From NCBI GenBank assembly GCA_024760905.1, contig CM045732.1, forward strand, positions 58,148,496 to 58,212,495: a stretch of 64,000 bases of DNA. The letters run 5' to 3'. A model generated the notes under the pieces. It was not told where the DNA came from. It saw nothing but the letters and a program-made list of their open reading frames with translations, and did not search any database. Position 1 is the stretch's first letter, and the number at the start of each line of letters is the position of its first letter. The stretch comes from Plotosus lineatus. Its lineage: Eukaryota; Chordata; Actinopteri; Siluriformes; Plotosidae. The position numbers were made by a program, and so were the translations under genes. This document shows positions 11,021 through 21,935 of the stretch, in pieces.

Positions 11021-11439
11021 TCCCTCAAGCACAGTATCCGACCTTCAACTGCTCTCCAAACACTAATGTATAGCAGCTCACTTTGGATTGGTTAAACGTA
11101 CAATACTGTATAGCCAAAATGTCCCTCGAAATCAAAAATTCAATCTCAGTTGCCCATCCCAATTCTTTTTGAACAGAATGAACAGCAAGAGCAGTCAGGA
11201 GCAGCCTTCCCAAAAGAGCAGTACGGAAGCTTATAAATAAGCCTCCCTTTGATGACATTAACCGCTTTTATGCAGCAGGTCAGCTGTGCTGCTGCGATCA
11301 GGAGTAGTCATCACTGTGTGAGACACTTCAGAGGCAACGTCTCATTTCTTTTAAAACGCATTTTCTTGTTTGTGATTCAAAATGAGATGAAACTAAAATG
11401 CTAATTAAGGGTTATGGACTGTACCTCTGGTCATTTAGT

Positions 11440-11525
11440 ACATAAAGGTCGTCAGCTGACTTACTTATTGCCATGTGATCTTGCTGAACCTTGATCTGAC
11501 CAAATGAAACAATAAATTCTATGAT
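11440..11525 (-). mobile_element. Small Tc1-like remnant
   Basis: A short match to the interior of the Tc1 family found at 29318 (pattern CAGCTGACTTACTTATTGCC ... CTTGATCTGACCAA). It may belong with 9655-9965. Confidence 0.4.
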
Positions 11526-11585
11526 GGACAGTTCCGTCAGGGCGGTTCTTGGCTGGGCAGTCTACAACATAACAGGAGTCAATTA

Positions 11586-12355
11586 CAGATGCTCCCTGAC
11601 TTGCGTTCATTCGTTTTACGTTTTTTCGATTTTACATTTTTTTCCAAAAAAAAAAAAAAAAAAAAGTCAAATTTTGAGTTTAGCGTGCTCTCTGTAGTAA
11701 GAGACGTACCTACGTAGTACGCTGATGTAATGACGCTGCGTCCATGGTTTACAAACACGTAACGTGCTCTATTGCTTCCCAGTTCACCGCGTGTTACCCT
11801 TGTGTTAAGACGTCGTCTCTGTGATCTTTGTGTTTACACTGTTTTGCGGACTTTTGTAACCCTAAGCAAATATGGTTGGTCAGAAGCGTAAGTCTACTAG
11901 CATAGGTGCAAGTTTTCCGGTTTTCCCAAGACTGAATTAACCATCTGCTCGGATTGGTGCAATCTACCATACATACGCAGTTAAGCAAAGAGAGTTGTAA
12001 AATGAATGAAAACCTGAATCCAGAAAAGAAAGGGAACTCTCCGCTCTGCTGGTGATTCACATCAGTGCAGGCTGAGGACTAAACAAGTAAATTTATCCAT
12101 TTGAAATTATTTTGCTTGAATTGAATTTATTTGACATTAATGTTGATATTAAGATATATCTGATATTATTTTACAATGTTATGTTTATAATAATTGATTT
12201 AGGGGTGTTTATGAGATACGGTAATGGTATTTATGGATGTATAGTACAGTATGAACGTCATACGTCACTGGAATATACAGTAACAATTTACGCTTTTTTT
12301 CACCTTACGTTCGGCCGTCTGGAACCGAATTAAAACGTAAGTTGGGGAGCATCTG
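11586..12355 (+). mobile_element. Tigger/pogo-like non-autonomous element A
   Basis: Terminal inverted repeats start CAGATGCTCCC, match 19 of 22 bases and are flanked by TA on both sides (11584-11585 and 12356-12357). This fits Tc1/mariner-superfamily insertion. Inside, a short ATG-initiated piece near 11870 and a tail near 12000-12085 look like decayed transposase ends, so it is probably a deletion derivative. A fragment of the same family lies at 31142-31320. Confidence 0.8.
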
Positions 12356-13366
12356 TATATATGAATATGTAATATATCAACAGCAATTTATAATGTGTGA
12401 CTTTTTAATTTTTTGCTTTACTTAAGGCATTTATGAACGAGATTACCTACTGGACTGGAATTTTGAATAAGCCAAGCAAAGTTACCCATAAACCATGTCC
12501 TTCTCATGGATAGACATAGCCTGGCATTCAAGGCCTTTCCTTTGTATCAATAATGATAAAGATAATTAATTCACTGATAAACAGCTGAATAGGGATAGTA
12601 ATAGTTTAATTTATGCAGCCTTCATTATTCGTGGTGTACAGGTATAAGAAATGTGTGTCAAAGCTTCCATGCTGTAACCTTTCAAATAATTTTGGTAAAG
12701 TGAATTGGAGCCCATGCTCCTGTTCAAGACCATGGGCGACAGACCATTGATTGGGTAAATTAGCAAGATTTGAAGGTTACCTGCCAGAAACACAATAAAG
12801 CAATGAGACCGCGAGGTTACTGGCCATAAGGGACACATGCATACACATCAGTGAAATGGAAGATCAGGGCACTTTTAAAAGGTGACTTCTCCAGAGTTAG
12901 TCTCCTCCACATGATGCGTAAGGTTTAGTGAAGAATTTTATTTTATAGTTGGGAGAAGAAGCAGAAAAGCTCTCATGTTTATAATGAAGTTTGATTTGAA
13001 CAAGTAAAATTTCTTCTTACATAGTCCTCGTCTGACCATGACTCAGGGAGTCATGAGCTAGAGGATCTCTATGCTTTATCGCTTTCTTTTCCTTTGCAGA
13101 ATTTCAATGAAATCTGACAGAGTGGTACACAGATCTCTCACTGATATGAAGAGTTGGTGTTGGATCAATGTAAGCAGGGCTCATGTAAAAACAATTTTAC
13201 TGGTACAGTTTTAATACACAATTCTACTGAATAAATAAATCACCAATTTTGATTTGAATAAATCAATTATCAAACCCATATTTGAAAAACTATTGCGGTG
13301 ATAAATATGTTTTAGTGGGCAACATGTTCTGTAACGTAACTGATGCCGTGAGTACCTTCTCATATC
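12356..13366. other. Intergenic DNA without recognised features
   Basis: No exon, repeat end or RNA gene was recognised. Confidence 0.5.
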
Positions 13367-13498
13367 TCAGCTCATCTTCTGTAACCGCTTAATCCTAATT
13401 AAAGGTCGCGGGGAGGCTGGCGCCCATCCCAGCCAACTTCGGGCGAGGGCAGAGTACACACTGAACAGCTCGCCAGGCCGTCGCAGGGCGGAAACACG
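13367..13498 (-). repeat. End of common teleost dispersed repeat
   Basis: CTGTAACCGCTTAATCCTAATT followed in parts by GGTCGCGGGGAGGCTGG and CGGGCGAGGGCAGAGTACAC is the end of the dispersed repeat family at 7190. It is well conserved here. It joins directly to a SINE at 13499. Confidence 0.7.
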
Positions 13499-13716
13499 TT
13501 GACAGCTTTGCAGCCTACTCTTGTCGAAAGTCAGCAATGGTTCTTTTACATGCCTCACACCATAGACAGTGAGATACATGGCCGGAATTTGATAACCCAG
13601 TTAGCTGCACTGGGGGGGACACAGAGACAGTGACAACCTTGTGGAGAGTGGGACTCGAACCCCCAACCTTTGGATCAGCGATCCAGCGCCCTATACCACT
13701 AGACCACCACTGCCCC
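13499..13716 (-). mobile_element. RTE-tailed tRNA SINE (copy 1), tail replaced
   Basis: On the minus strand it begins GGGGCAGTGGTGGTCTAGTGG with box A, then GGTTCGAGTCCC-like box B (here GGGGGTTCGAGTCCCACTC). The body runs to the GTAAAAGAACCATTGCTGAC segment. The RTE-like tail is absent, and the dispersed repeat abuts the break. Confidence 0.8.
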
Positions 13717-13744
13717 TTCTCATATCTTAAACATATATAGTATC

Positions 13745-14622
13745 TGGAGATGTGGTCTTAGAAGGGTCAAATTATTAGCATGCGCCAAGCCACTAAAACA
13801 ATTAGAGAGATTGTGGAATTGAAATTAGTAAAATTGGGTCCAATACATTCCAAGATGTGAACCGTTAACGTCACACAAGAAATGTGGTCAGAAAAAAAGA
13901 TGACCGATTGTAATTATTGATCATGTAAGCACTTGCGGAATTTGAATTGGAAAAAATATGGACAGTGGAACTAATGGTTATGTTCAAGAGTAAAAGCATC
14001 TCCACGGACAATGCAACAAAACCTCACATGATTGGAACAGAATTGCTCTCTGCCCATATGAGATCTACCTGTAACTGACAAATATTGGACTTTACAATTG
14101 ATTAAGGTCATGTGATCAATGAGTTCAGATTCATCTTGTGCTAGAGCGTTGGAAGTGCATGCATAGTGGCCACAGTACAACCCCCTGGAGGCAATATTAT
14201 GATCTGGAATTGCCTCAGCTGGTCAGGTTGAGGCTCAGTAATGTGACGCTGCGATAAAATGAAGTCAGATGACCTGATTGCACTGAATTGAGCAGGCCAT
14301 CCCATTATTGGTACACTACTTTGTACTCCTCTTTGGTCAGATTTAAAATTCAGATTCATATAGTGAAAGAGTGGTTCAGAGAACATGAGGAATCATTTTC
14401 ACTCATGAATTACAAACACAGAGGCTTTAAACTCGGAGAATGTCTTTTGGGTCTGTTGGAGAAGACTTCACGCTGTGGTCTCCCGTAGTCAATACAATTT
14501 ATTCAACACTGAAATAAAAGATGGGACATTGGATAAGTTAATCTGAACACTAAAAAAAGCAATCAAAGCTAAAGGCAGGCCAACAAAATATTAGTGTTTG
14601 ACTTATTTTTGGCAGGGCAGTG
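13745..14622 (+). pseudogene. Decayed Tc1-like transposon with transposase remnant
   Basis: The plus strand follows a Tc1 transposase gene in order. A region beginning CTTAGAAGGGTCAAATTATT is followed by GCATCTCCACGGACAATGC, then AATATTATGATCTGGAAT and GTGAAAGAGTGGTTCAGAG. Last comes the terminal CAATCAAAGCTAAAGGCAGG. Many stops, indels and an internal deletion break it. The right terminal repeat ends GGCAGGGCAGTG at 14622. Confidence 0.8.
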
Positions 14623-14858
14623 CATCTTCCAAGAGGAAAACTCTGAAAAGGACGGGCCAAAAACTGCCACACACTCAGTAAAACTTTTACTCATTTAATT
14701 TTGGGCAATGTTCCAATGTATATAAATGAGAAGGGTGTAGTTCTGCTTCTTTCTGGTTTAATGCCAAATACTAAGCTGGTGTTTGTTTGCTTTAGATGAG
14801 CATGACTGGTGGGTGGGTGTTTTGCCACTGAGAACAAAGGAGGAGCGAAGCTGTGCAC

Positions 14859-14859
<1 letters not shown>

Positions 14860-14901
<42 letters not shown>
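14860..14901. repeat. (GT)n(GA)n compound microsatellite
   Basis: About 11 GT units are followed by about 10 GA units. The same compound order recurs at 40636-40692. Confidence 0.9.
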
Positions 14902-15644
14902 TGTTTACAGATGGATACTATTTACCTTGCTCCCCTTCTCTTTGTGGATGTGATGGGCAGAGAGGATGGTTTTCCAGTTCACCGTTCCATTCAAAGTGCC
15001 AACATGCAGCAAGATGCACTCCATTTCCCCCGAAGCCGAAATATTCTATTCATTGAACTATTGGTTTGTTCTTGCTCGACCTGTTCAGTAAATTTCATTT
15101 TTGTTTTTCAAACCTCTTTGATCCAATTCCCAAATAGTTGAAGCATGTAATTATTTTCTCTCTCCTTCCCTCCCTCCCTACTTCCCTCCCTCCTTACAAG
15201 CCAACAATGTTCATACCACAAAACCTCCCCAAATACTCACTTGCTTAATGACATTTTTATTTAGGATGCATACCCCATCCCAACTCACAGCTGTCTTCAT
15301 TATCTCATTACACACACACACAGATGTGCTTTTGATGATTCTGCATGTGCGCAAATAATAAACAGGGCAACCATTGTTTGTATTCGGTCATCATTCTGCT
15401 CAATAAAAAAATACAAAACTTGGAATCCCATACCAAACTTGGACCAAACAAATGCAATCTGAGCCGAATTCATCCCCGATTGCTTTCATTAGCGATTGGA
15501 AAGGTGTTATTCCCACAGATACAGGACTAAAGCCACACACACGGAGAGCAGTCCAGTATACTGATTAATAGTTTACGATCTTAAAACTACAGGTCAACCG
15601 CAGTTCTTACAATGCAGCGAAACACCTTTCACAAACAACCATCT
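14902..15644. other. Intergenic DNA with pyrimidine tract
   Basis: Apart from a CT-rich tract at about 15157-15198 (TTCCCTCCC units), nothing recognisable is present. Confidence 0.5.
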
Positions 15645-15765
15645 TTTTTATTCATTTATTCATTTTCTAAGCCACTTATTCCTAATTAGGGTCACTGAGA
15701 GGCTGGAGCCCATCTCAGCCAACTCTGAGCAAAAGCGGGGTACACCTTGAACATTTATACTTTAT
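15645..15765 (-). repeat. End of common teleost dispersed repeat
   Basis: ATTTTCTAAGCCACTTATTC, then GGCTGGAGCCCATCTCAGCC and GGGGTACACCTTGAAC, match the end of the family seen at 13367, 18680 and 48955. Confidence 0.7.
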
Positions 15766-15802
15766 ATATTTTTAGACATTTATATTTACATTCTATACAT
15801 CA

Positions 15803-16185
15803 TTGAAGTGGTCGCTAACAAATCGTCAGAAGCACAAACTTGCCGTGGCTCAGAGAACTATGGAAAGAGCAATGCTGAACATCACTCGGAAAGACAAGAT
15901 CAGGAATGAGGTTATAAGATCAAGAACCAAAATGGTGGACATCATTGAGAAAGCCGAACTCCCTAAAGGCCAGTGGGCAGGCGATCTCGCCCGGATGGAA
16001 AACAACAGATGGGCAAAGAAAACAACTGAGTGGCAACCAAGAGAGTGGAACAGAGCAAAAGGTAGACCGAAGAGGAGATGGTGAGATGAGAAGGCTGGCA
16101 GCATGTGGATGCAGAGAGCGCAAGATCGAAAAGCGTGGAGTAGATTAGATTGTGAAGGCTACCCGTTAACAGTGGCGCGAATGGC
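15803..16185 (+). pseudogene. Non-LTR retrotransposon reverse transcriptase C-terminal fragment
   Basis: The frame encodes a 93-residue segment with QKHKLAVAQRTMERAMLNI, then IRSRTKMVDI, GQWAGDLARM and KGRPKRRW. This is the order typical of the tail of RTE-like endonuclease-reverse transcriptases. A stop at 16082 follows GRPKRRW, and related sequence (WMQRAQDRKAWS-like) continues in another frame to about 16185. It is a different lineage from the RTE tails at 5714, 6843 and 17733. Confidence 0.75.
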
Positions 16186-16648
16186 TGCGATGGATGGGTG
16201 GACATTATTGAAAAGACAAAAACTTTGATATTCTTGTGATCCTCGGTACATGTACACATAATCAACCTAAAAATGTTGTAGGACACGCATGGATAAGGAG
16301 GTCTCTTGGGTCTAACATGGCAATCACAGGACGACTGTAAGTAACACATACAAATAGCCAAAACAAATAAACAACCCAAACAACAAACAAATTATACAAA
16401 AACATGTATGAAATTCATTCATTTTCTTTCATAATGTAGCTGTATGGCAATGCATAGCAGACCTTGGAAATGAACCTGACATCAAGAATTATTGTGTTCA
16501 AGATACACAAAAAAAGTTCAAAACTCCATGACAACAGTGTACAGTACGGTGGTACTTTTCATCACACAACAGGTGAGCTTTTTACAACACACCTACAACT
16601 GCATTTCACATTTGTTCCATTTTCTGTCATATACGTACTCCAATATGG

Positions 16649-16999
16649 AAGGGCAGTGTTGTCCTGATGGTAAAGGGCGCTGGATCGTTGATCCTAAGGT
16701 TGGGGGTTTGAGTCCCACTCTCCACAAGGTTGTCACTGCCCCCCCCTCCCCCTCCCCCTCCCCCCCAGTGCAGATGACTGGGTTATCAAAGGCTGGCCAT
16801 GTCTCTCACTGTCTATGTGAATCATTGCTGACTTTCGTAAAGAGTAGCTGCATAGCCGTCAGCGTGTTTCTGTCCCTTGCTAAAAGGTTGTGTCGGGAAG
16901 GGCATCCGATGTAAAAATCTATGTCAAATCAAATGTACGAATCAGATGATTCGCTGTGGCGACCCATGAAAAAGGGAAAAAGCCAAAAAGAAAAGAACT
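16649..16999 (+). mobile_element. RTE-tailed tRNA SINE (copy 2) with target-site duplication
   Basis: It shows the tRNA-like head, a C-rich expansion at about 16740-16768, the ATTGCTGACTTTCG body, GGAAGGGCATCCGATG, and the tail GATGATTCGCTGTGGCGACC ... AAAAGCC. TCCAATATG is repeated at 16639-16647 and 17004-17012 as a 9-bp duplication. Confidence 0.88.
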
Positions 17000-17049
17000 G
17001 TTGTCCAATATGTGATGGGGGCTAAATAGTTGTTTTGTATCAAACATGA

Positions 17050-17190
17050 AAAAAAATACCCAGAGAAAACTCATGCAAGCATGGGAAGAACATGCAACCT
17101 CCACACAGAGAAAATTCTCATGGAGCCTGGGACTTGAACCAAGGACCTTAGTTCTGTAAGGCAGACATTTCAGCCACCATGCTACTCAAA
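17050..17190 (-). repeat. Head part of common teleost dispersed repeat
   Basis: It contains CATGGGAAGAACATGCAACC, CCACACAGAG and a degenerate box-B-like GGACTTGAACC, read on the minus strand. The other end is missing. Confidence 0.6.
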
Positions 17191-17732
17191 GCATAATTTT
17201 TTTTTTATAGTTTACTGGACATCAGGTTGGATAACTTTAAAGCACACACACACACACCTGACAATATTGCTATGTGTTATTAACTGTTTTATGAAAATTC
17301 TATAATCAGTTGCCAGGACATGTCTGTAAGTCTCAATGAACAGAACAGACAGACAGTTTCCAGTAAAACGTTCCAGCTTTCACACTAAAAGGTCACTCGT
17401 TTTATTGCTTCGGAGACTTGAGATTGAAGACTAATTTTCTATGTTGACATTATCTTTCAGAAATAAGAAATCAGAGCAGTGATGCATCGTATTGTATGTG
17501 ACTAACTGCCAGGCAAAAGTGCACCAAATATAACATACCCTGCCAAAACTAACATTTGGAACAGTAGCTGAACAGACGAGATAAATAAAGGCACTCGCTG
17601 ACTTTAATGAGGACGATATCCTGGATGTCATGATCATATATTTTCAGCAGAATCGGGGGCTCAGGGGCTCGCAACAGACCCGATGTTTCTACAATACATG
17701 CTCATAATAATTTTAAAATATTAAAGTAAGAT

Positions 17733-17999
17733 GCTTTGGAGACAAAGTCAGAGAGGCTAGATTGAGATGGTTTGGACATGTACAGAGGAGGGATAGTGAA
17801 TATATTGGTGGTAGGATGCTGAGGTTGGAACTACCAGGTAGAAAGCCGAGAGGAAGACCAAAGAGAAGATTTATGGATGTGGTGAAGGAAGACATGAAGG
17901 TAGTTGGTGTAAGAGAAGACGATGCAGAGGATAGGGGGAGATGGAGGCATATGAGTCGTTGTGGCGACTCCTGAAGGGAACAGCCGAAAGGAAAAGAAG
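17733..17999 (+). mobile_element. RTE-clade LINE 3' end
   Basis: The plus strand encodes RWFGHVQRRDSEYIGG, LRLELPGRKPRGRPKRRF and VGVREDDAEDRGRW, then GGCGACTCCTGAAGGGAAC and the AAGAAGAA tail. It is the best preserved of the four RTE tails. It runs directly into a long (TA)n tract. Confidence 0.9.
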
Positions 18000-18002
18000 A
18001 AT

Positions 18003-18063
<61 letters not shown>
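18003..18063. repeat. (TA)30 microsatellite
   Basis: About 61 bp of uninterrupted TA. It separates an RTE 3' end (plus) from an RTE 5' end (minus). Confidence 0.95.
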
Positions 18064-18065
<2 letters not shown>

Positions 18066-18067
<2 letters not shown>

Positions 18068-18375
18068 CCAACATTCAAAGTCCCTACTTTCAGTCCTAGA
18101 CTCATGCCTTTCCTCTTCTCTCTGCCTACGGACCCGCCTCTCCTTGGAGGTCTTCGACCAACAGTAGTCCAATTTCCACCAGCACCCTGTTGGTTAACAG
18201 CACTGATGGCGGTCGTTGTTAACCCGGGCCTCGACCGATCAGGTATGAATTTTTTTTGTTGTGACTCACATTTTTTATTTGGCATTTGTTTTTCGCCGGA
18301 TGCCCTTCCTGATGCAACCCTCTGCATTTATCCGGACTTGGGACCGGCGTGAGGAAGAGAGACTGGCTTGTGTCC
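18066..18375 (-). pseudogene. RTE-clade LINE 5' end and start of endonuclease ORF
   Basis: On the minus strand the sequence reads GGAAGGGCATCCGGCG, a leader with CGATCGGTCGAGGCCCG-like text, and a frame ending KVGTLNVGT. This is the start of the endonuclease domain in RTE elements. Only this 5' part is present. Its leader shares the GGAAGGGCATCCG(A/G)CG word with the body of the tRNA-headed SINE in this window. Confidence 0.75.
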
Positions 18376-18404
18376 CTCCCTCACGGCTGCATTGAAAAGA
18401 AGAA

Positions 18405-18462
18405 GATAATTGTAAGTCGCTCTGGATAAGAGCATCTGCCAAATACTGTAAACGTAAGCTAC
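18405..18462 (+). repeat. Tail of a fish SINE/LINE (TAAGTCGCTCTGGATAAGAG)
   Basis: TGTAAGTCGCTCTGGATAAG followed by AGCATCTGCCAAA is a 3' tail very common in fish retroposons. No body precedes it. Confidence 0.65.
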
Positions 18463-18679
18463 TTGATTCATACGTAGTCGTCACAGACTTGCTCACTGGG
18501 GATGTACAGGGTTTGTAGAAGAAAGGTCCAAATTCTTTCCCAAATTTGTTTTTACTTTGTAGAATAGCTTTGTGACAATTCCGATAAAACTCGAACGTGT
18601 TTTCCTTTCCCGATAATACAAATGTTCCAAGTAAAATCCAACTATGTTCCAGGCTTTTTAGAAGAAAGAACAAAACTCA

Positions 18680-18850
18680 TACATTTTCCAAACCACTTAA
18701 TCCTATTAAAGTCACGGGAGGCTGGAGCCTATCTCAGCCAACAGGGTACACCCAGAACATCTCTCCAGACCACTGCAGGGCCAACACCCAACCATTTGAA
18801 CAGTCAATTGTCCTCACGTGCAGACCTTGGGACTGCTTAAGGAAACGACA
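18680..18850 (-). repeat. End of common teleost dispersed repeat
   Basis: CACTTAATCCTATTAAAGTC, GGCTGGAGCCTATCTCAGCC and GGGTACACCCAGAACA match the repeat ends at 13367 and 15645. It stops about 100 bp before the stxbp6 promoter region. Confidence 0.65.
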
Positions 18851-18939
18851 AGAAAGAAACTTCATTTGTCAAACGTCAATATTTGCTGAATCGTGAGACC
18901 TCCTGGATAAACCTGCCTACCTTCACGGTCATATGTGAA

Positions 18940-19266
18940 GTGGCAAGTACCCGGATGTTGTAGAAACGCACGAAAGAAAACCGTCGAGTGGTCCTGAGCG
19001 AGTCACGTGACAAATAGTTCCGCGAAGCCCGCGCGCAGCGTTTCTCCAGTGGGACGGTAGCAGCTGCACAGCGCGCGCTCGCGCTCTGTAAACACACTCT
19101 CTCAGAGTCAGCGGGGAGCTTTGACACACGAACGGCGCGTCGGCGGCGAAAAAGTCACATTAAAAGCCACGAGAACCGAAATGCGAGTCTCCAGCTCGAC
19201 GAGATAACAGCGTCGTGACTTTTGGAAGTCGAACCTGAGAGAAAAAGCCTGAAACTCCGCGCTACG
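18940..19266 (+). promoter_or_regulatory. stxbp6: CpG-rich promoter and non-coding first exon, probably stxbp6
   Basis: The tract is rich in CG dinucleotides (for example GCGCGCGCTCGCGCTCTG and GGCGCGTCGGCGGCG), unlike its AT-rich surroundings. It ends in CTACG followed by GTGAGT at 19267-19272, a strong splice donor on the plus strand. No start codon with a useful frame is present. The transcription start is not determined. It is assigned to stxbp6 because that is the next recognisable coding exon downstream on this strand, 9.6 kb away. Confidence 0.65.
19002..19011. promoter_or_regulatory. Palindromic E-box GTCACGTGAC
   Basis: A perfect 10-bp palindrome containing CACGTG sits in the CpG-rich region. 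This form matches the CLEAR/USF-type E-box recognised by TFEB, USF or MITF factors; binding is inferred, not shown. Confidence 0.55.
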
Positions 19267-19664
19267 GTGAGTGCACCGTCCCTTCTTTTCCTCACTGAGC
19301 AGCCACTCGTTGGACGTGTCCCAAACACATATACAACATTACACTGGGTCACTTTTTCTGTATTGAACATTGGGCATGCGAATTTACCTGATTGGGAATA
19401 AAGCTACTGTGTGGTTTGGAACGCAGCCCTTTCCCTCCAGACTCCTGCTGGAATTAATTAGGAGCTTGATTTAAGAAGTGCTTTATTTATTAGCGTCCCA
19501 GCCATGAATGGACTGAACAACTTTAGCCGTGTCGAGTGGATATAAACTGTTTTTTTCCCCCCTGAATACTGACGCACAATTTATGCAGACTTGAGCGTTT
19601 TATTAATCCTCCCTTTTTTTTTTTTTTTTTTTTTTTACACCAACACCCTTCACACCCCCACACA

Positions 19665-19870
19665 ATTATCACTCATTTAATTCTATACTGGGGTTATGGG
19701 AGGCTGTCGCCTATCTCAGCCAACACTGTGCGCACGCGGGCTGCACCTGGAACAGCTCACCCAGACCATTTCAGGGCAACACATACAACAATTCAGTCAC
19801 AGCCAAACCTAGGAGTAATTTGGAATAGCCAGTTAGCCTAATGAACCCAAGACCTCCTTGCCATATACCA
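19665..19870 (-). repeat. Common teleost dispersed repeat, partial
   Basis: GGGAGGCTGTCGCCTATCTC, GGAACAGCTCACCCAGACC and CCAGTTAGCCTAATGAAC follow the order of the family seen complete at 33540. Confidence 0.6.
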
Positions 19871-21579
19871 CAGTGCAGCCAATATTAAAAACACCATACT
19901 TTTATTTATTTTAGCTTAATATTTTTGAAGCACAGGGTTTTTCCAATTTATTTCCTGTCATGGACCTCTTTTAGCTGTGAAAAATAAATTCTGTAAATTT
20001 TAAACTCATGTTGAATTAATAATGTACTGAAGTTAAATTGTGTGTGTGTGTGTGGGGTGGGGATTAGTCCCATGTAATTCATGTGATCTGCAAAAAAAAA
20101 AAAAGGCAAACAAGAACCCAGTGAATATATTAACTGATAATAATTGGTTCAAAGTTCCAGTGCTGCAGCCAAATAACACTCATTAACCTCCAGTTTGAGA
20201 TCCACTGCTTCATCAGACTTGCTGTAGGAATTGCTGCTGGCTTGCTGTCATGTTATCATGTCAGACATAATGTTTGTCTTATTCCAGCAGATATTCACTC
20301 AGGCCAGGGTTCGTTTGGAATACAAGTAGCTGAGATATGGGAAATATTTCCCTCTAGTTTCAGGAGTCTTGCAGAGAAGTGAGAAATATTTTATTCTCCT
20401 TTCAGTTGTATTTTAGGGAATTGGTGCTTTCTCTGTCAGCCTACTCTCTAAAAAAAATGTTTCTCTCCTTTTTTTGCATTTGGACAAATTAAAACCTGAA
20501 AGGTCTTCCATTATTCAGGACTCTATTTTAAATTTCCAGTTCCTGAAGCTCATAATTAAACAGGACTTAATGTCATAAATCACTGCAGAACATGAAAACT
20601 GTTACTAATGGATTGAGGTATCCATCAATTATAACAAAGTCTTGAATCCCACAGCCCAAAGGAAAACCTCAGGGCTTTTAAAGCTGGGCTCTATTTTATC
20701 AACGTTTTGGGTGCAAATGTTTATAGAAATTGATCAAGTACTGCATTACGCTCTGAATCAGCACCCATATAGTCCATGTATTCAATTGCCCCACTGGGTT
20801 GTTTTCTAAAGAAGACATGTAGTTTGTGAAGAAATCCATTTCCAAACGAACAAAGCAACTCTTCACATTATTATGGAAATGCACTTCTTCACAAATCCTG
20901 TGTGACTTCACAGTTATTAAACATCAGAAACCAGCCCAGTGTTGCATTCAGCTCCATGCACTGAGCCGGGAGCTGCGCCAGAGGGTAGAAGAACAGTTTC
21001 TATACAGATATTGAGGTAAACCGACCCAGCTGGATTTCTGTAGGAATCTTTTCCATGTTGTCAGATGAATGGCATTGTCATGATAACATTATGAGCATGT
21101 CTGTGGACAAAACAGTGGTTTACTTTGACACAGATGTTTCCCGTGTAGGATTACAGTATTTAACCCAGTAGTGTATGGTCGTGTATGTACTGGGTCTCGT
21201 TTTCAAACTTGTCTGATTTCAATCGATTTTATCCCTAGTAAGAACTTGGAACCAAAAAGATTTTAAAAATCCCCAAATTTTCCTCCAAGATTAAACGTAA
21301 ACCTCAGTCTCTCAGAATGCTGTGAATTATCAGGAGGTGAACAATTATATACTGTAATATAAATTTATATAATTTATAAATAAAAATATATATATATTTT
21401 TTTAGCAGAACGGTATTCATAATGCATGTCTACAGTTTAAATACTGTGTTTAGTTTTTAATGTTACCAATCGTGCTTACTTGTGATGAGAAATTCAATGT
21501 GCATAAGGCATTATAATTGGTCTCTACATCAGCCATAAAATCAGTCTCTTAATTGAAGAAAAAGCAATTTTTTAAAATA

Positions 21580-21935
21580 ACTCCGTGCACCCACAGTGAG
21601 AAGGTTCTGTTTCGAATCTCAGCAATGTGCTTTTCTCTGTGGAGTTTACATGTTCTCCATGTGCCTTTGTGAGTTTCATCTGGGTGGGTGGCCTGGTCTT
21701 CTCCCATCATCTAAAGACATGCACACTAGGCTGACGAGCTTGTTCAAATTGCTTATAGGAGAGAATAAGTGTGAATTGAGATTTCTGTCTCTGTTAGCAC
21801 CGCAGTAGAATGGTGATCTGTTCAGGGTGCACCCCGCCACTCGTCCTAAATCATCCGTTGTTGGCTCCAGCTTCCCCTGTGACCCTGAGGGATAAGTGGT
21901 ATATATAATGTATGGCTGGGTGGATAAATGCTTTC
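21580..21935 (+). repeat. Common teleost dispersed repeat, near full length
   Basis: In order: TTTCGAATCTCAGC (box-B-like), TGTGGAGTTTACATGTTCTC, AAAGACATGCACACTAGGCT, TGTTCAGGGTGCACCCCGCC and TTGGCTCCAGCTTCCCC. The head is decayed. Confidence 0.7.

Noticed and set aside
13600..13716. tRNA gene on the minus strand
   Set aside because: Same SINE head as above, continued by the SINE body.
17733..18375. Twin-priming inversion of a single RTE insertion
   Set aside because: In twin priming the inverted 5' part lies before the 3' part. Here it lies beyond the 3' tail and a TA tract.
18876..19127. Minus-strand open frames over the CpG-rich promoter
   Set aside because: Frames stay open because of the GC-rich composition. 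There is no family resemblance, and the plus-strand donor explains the region better.
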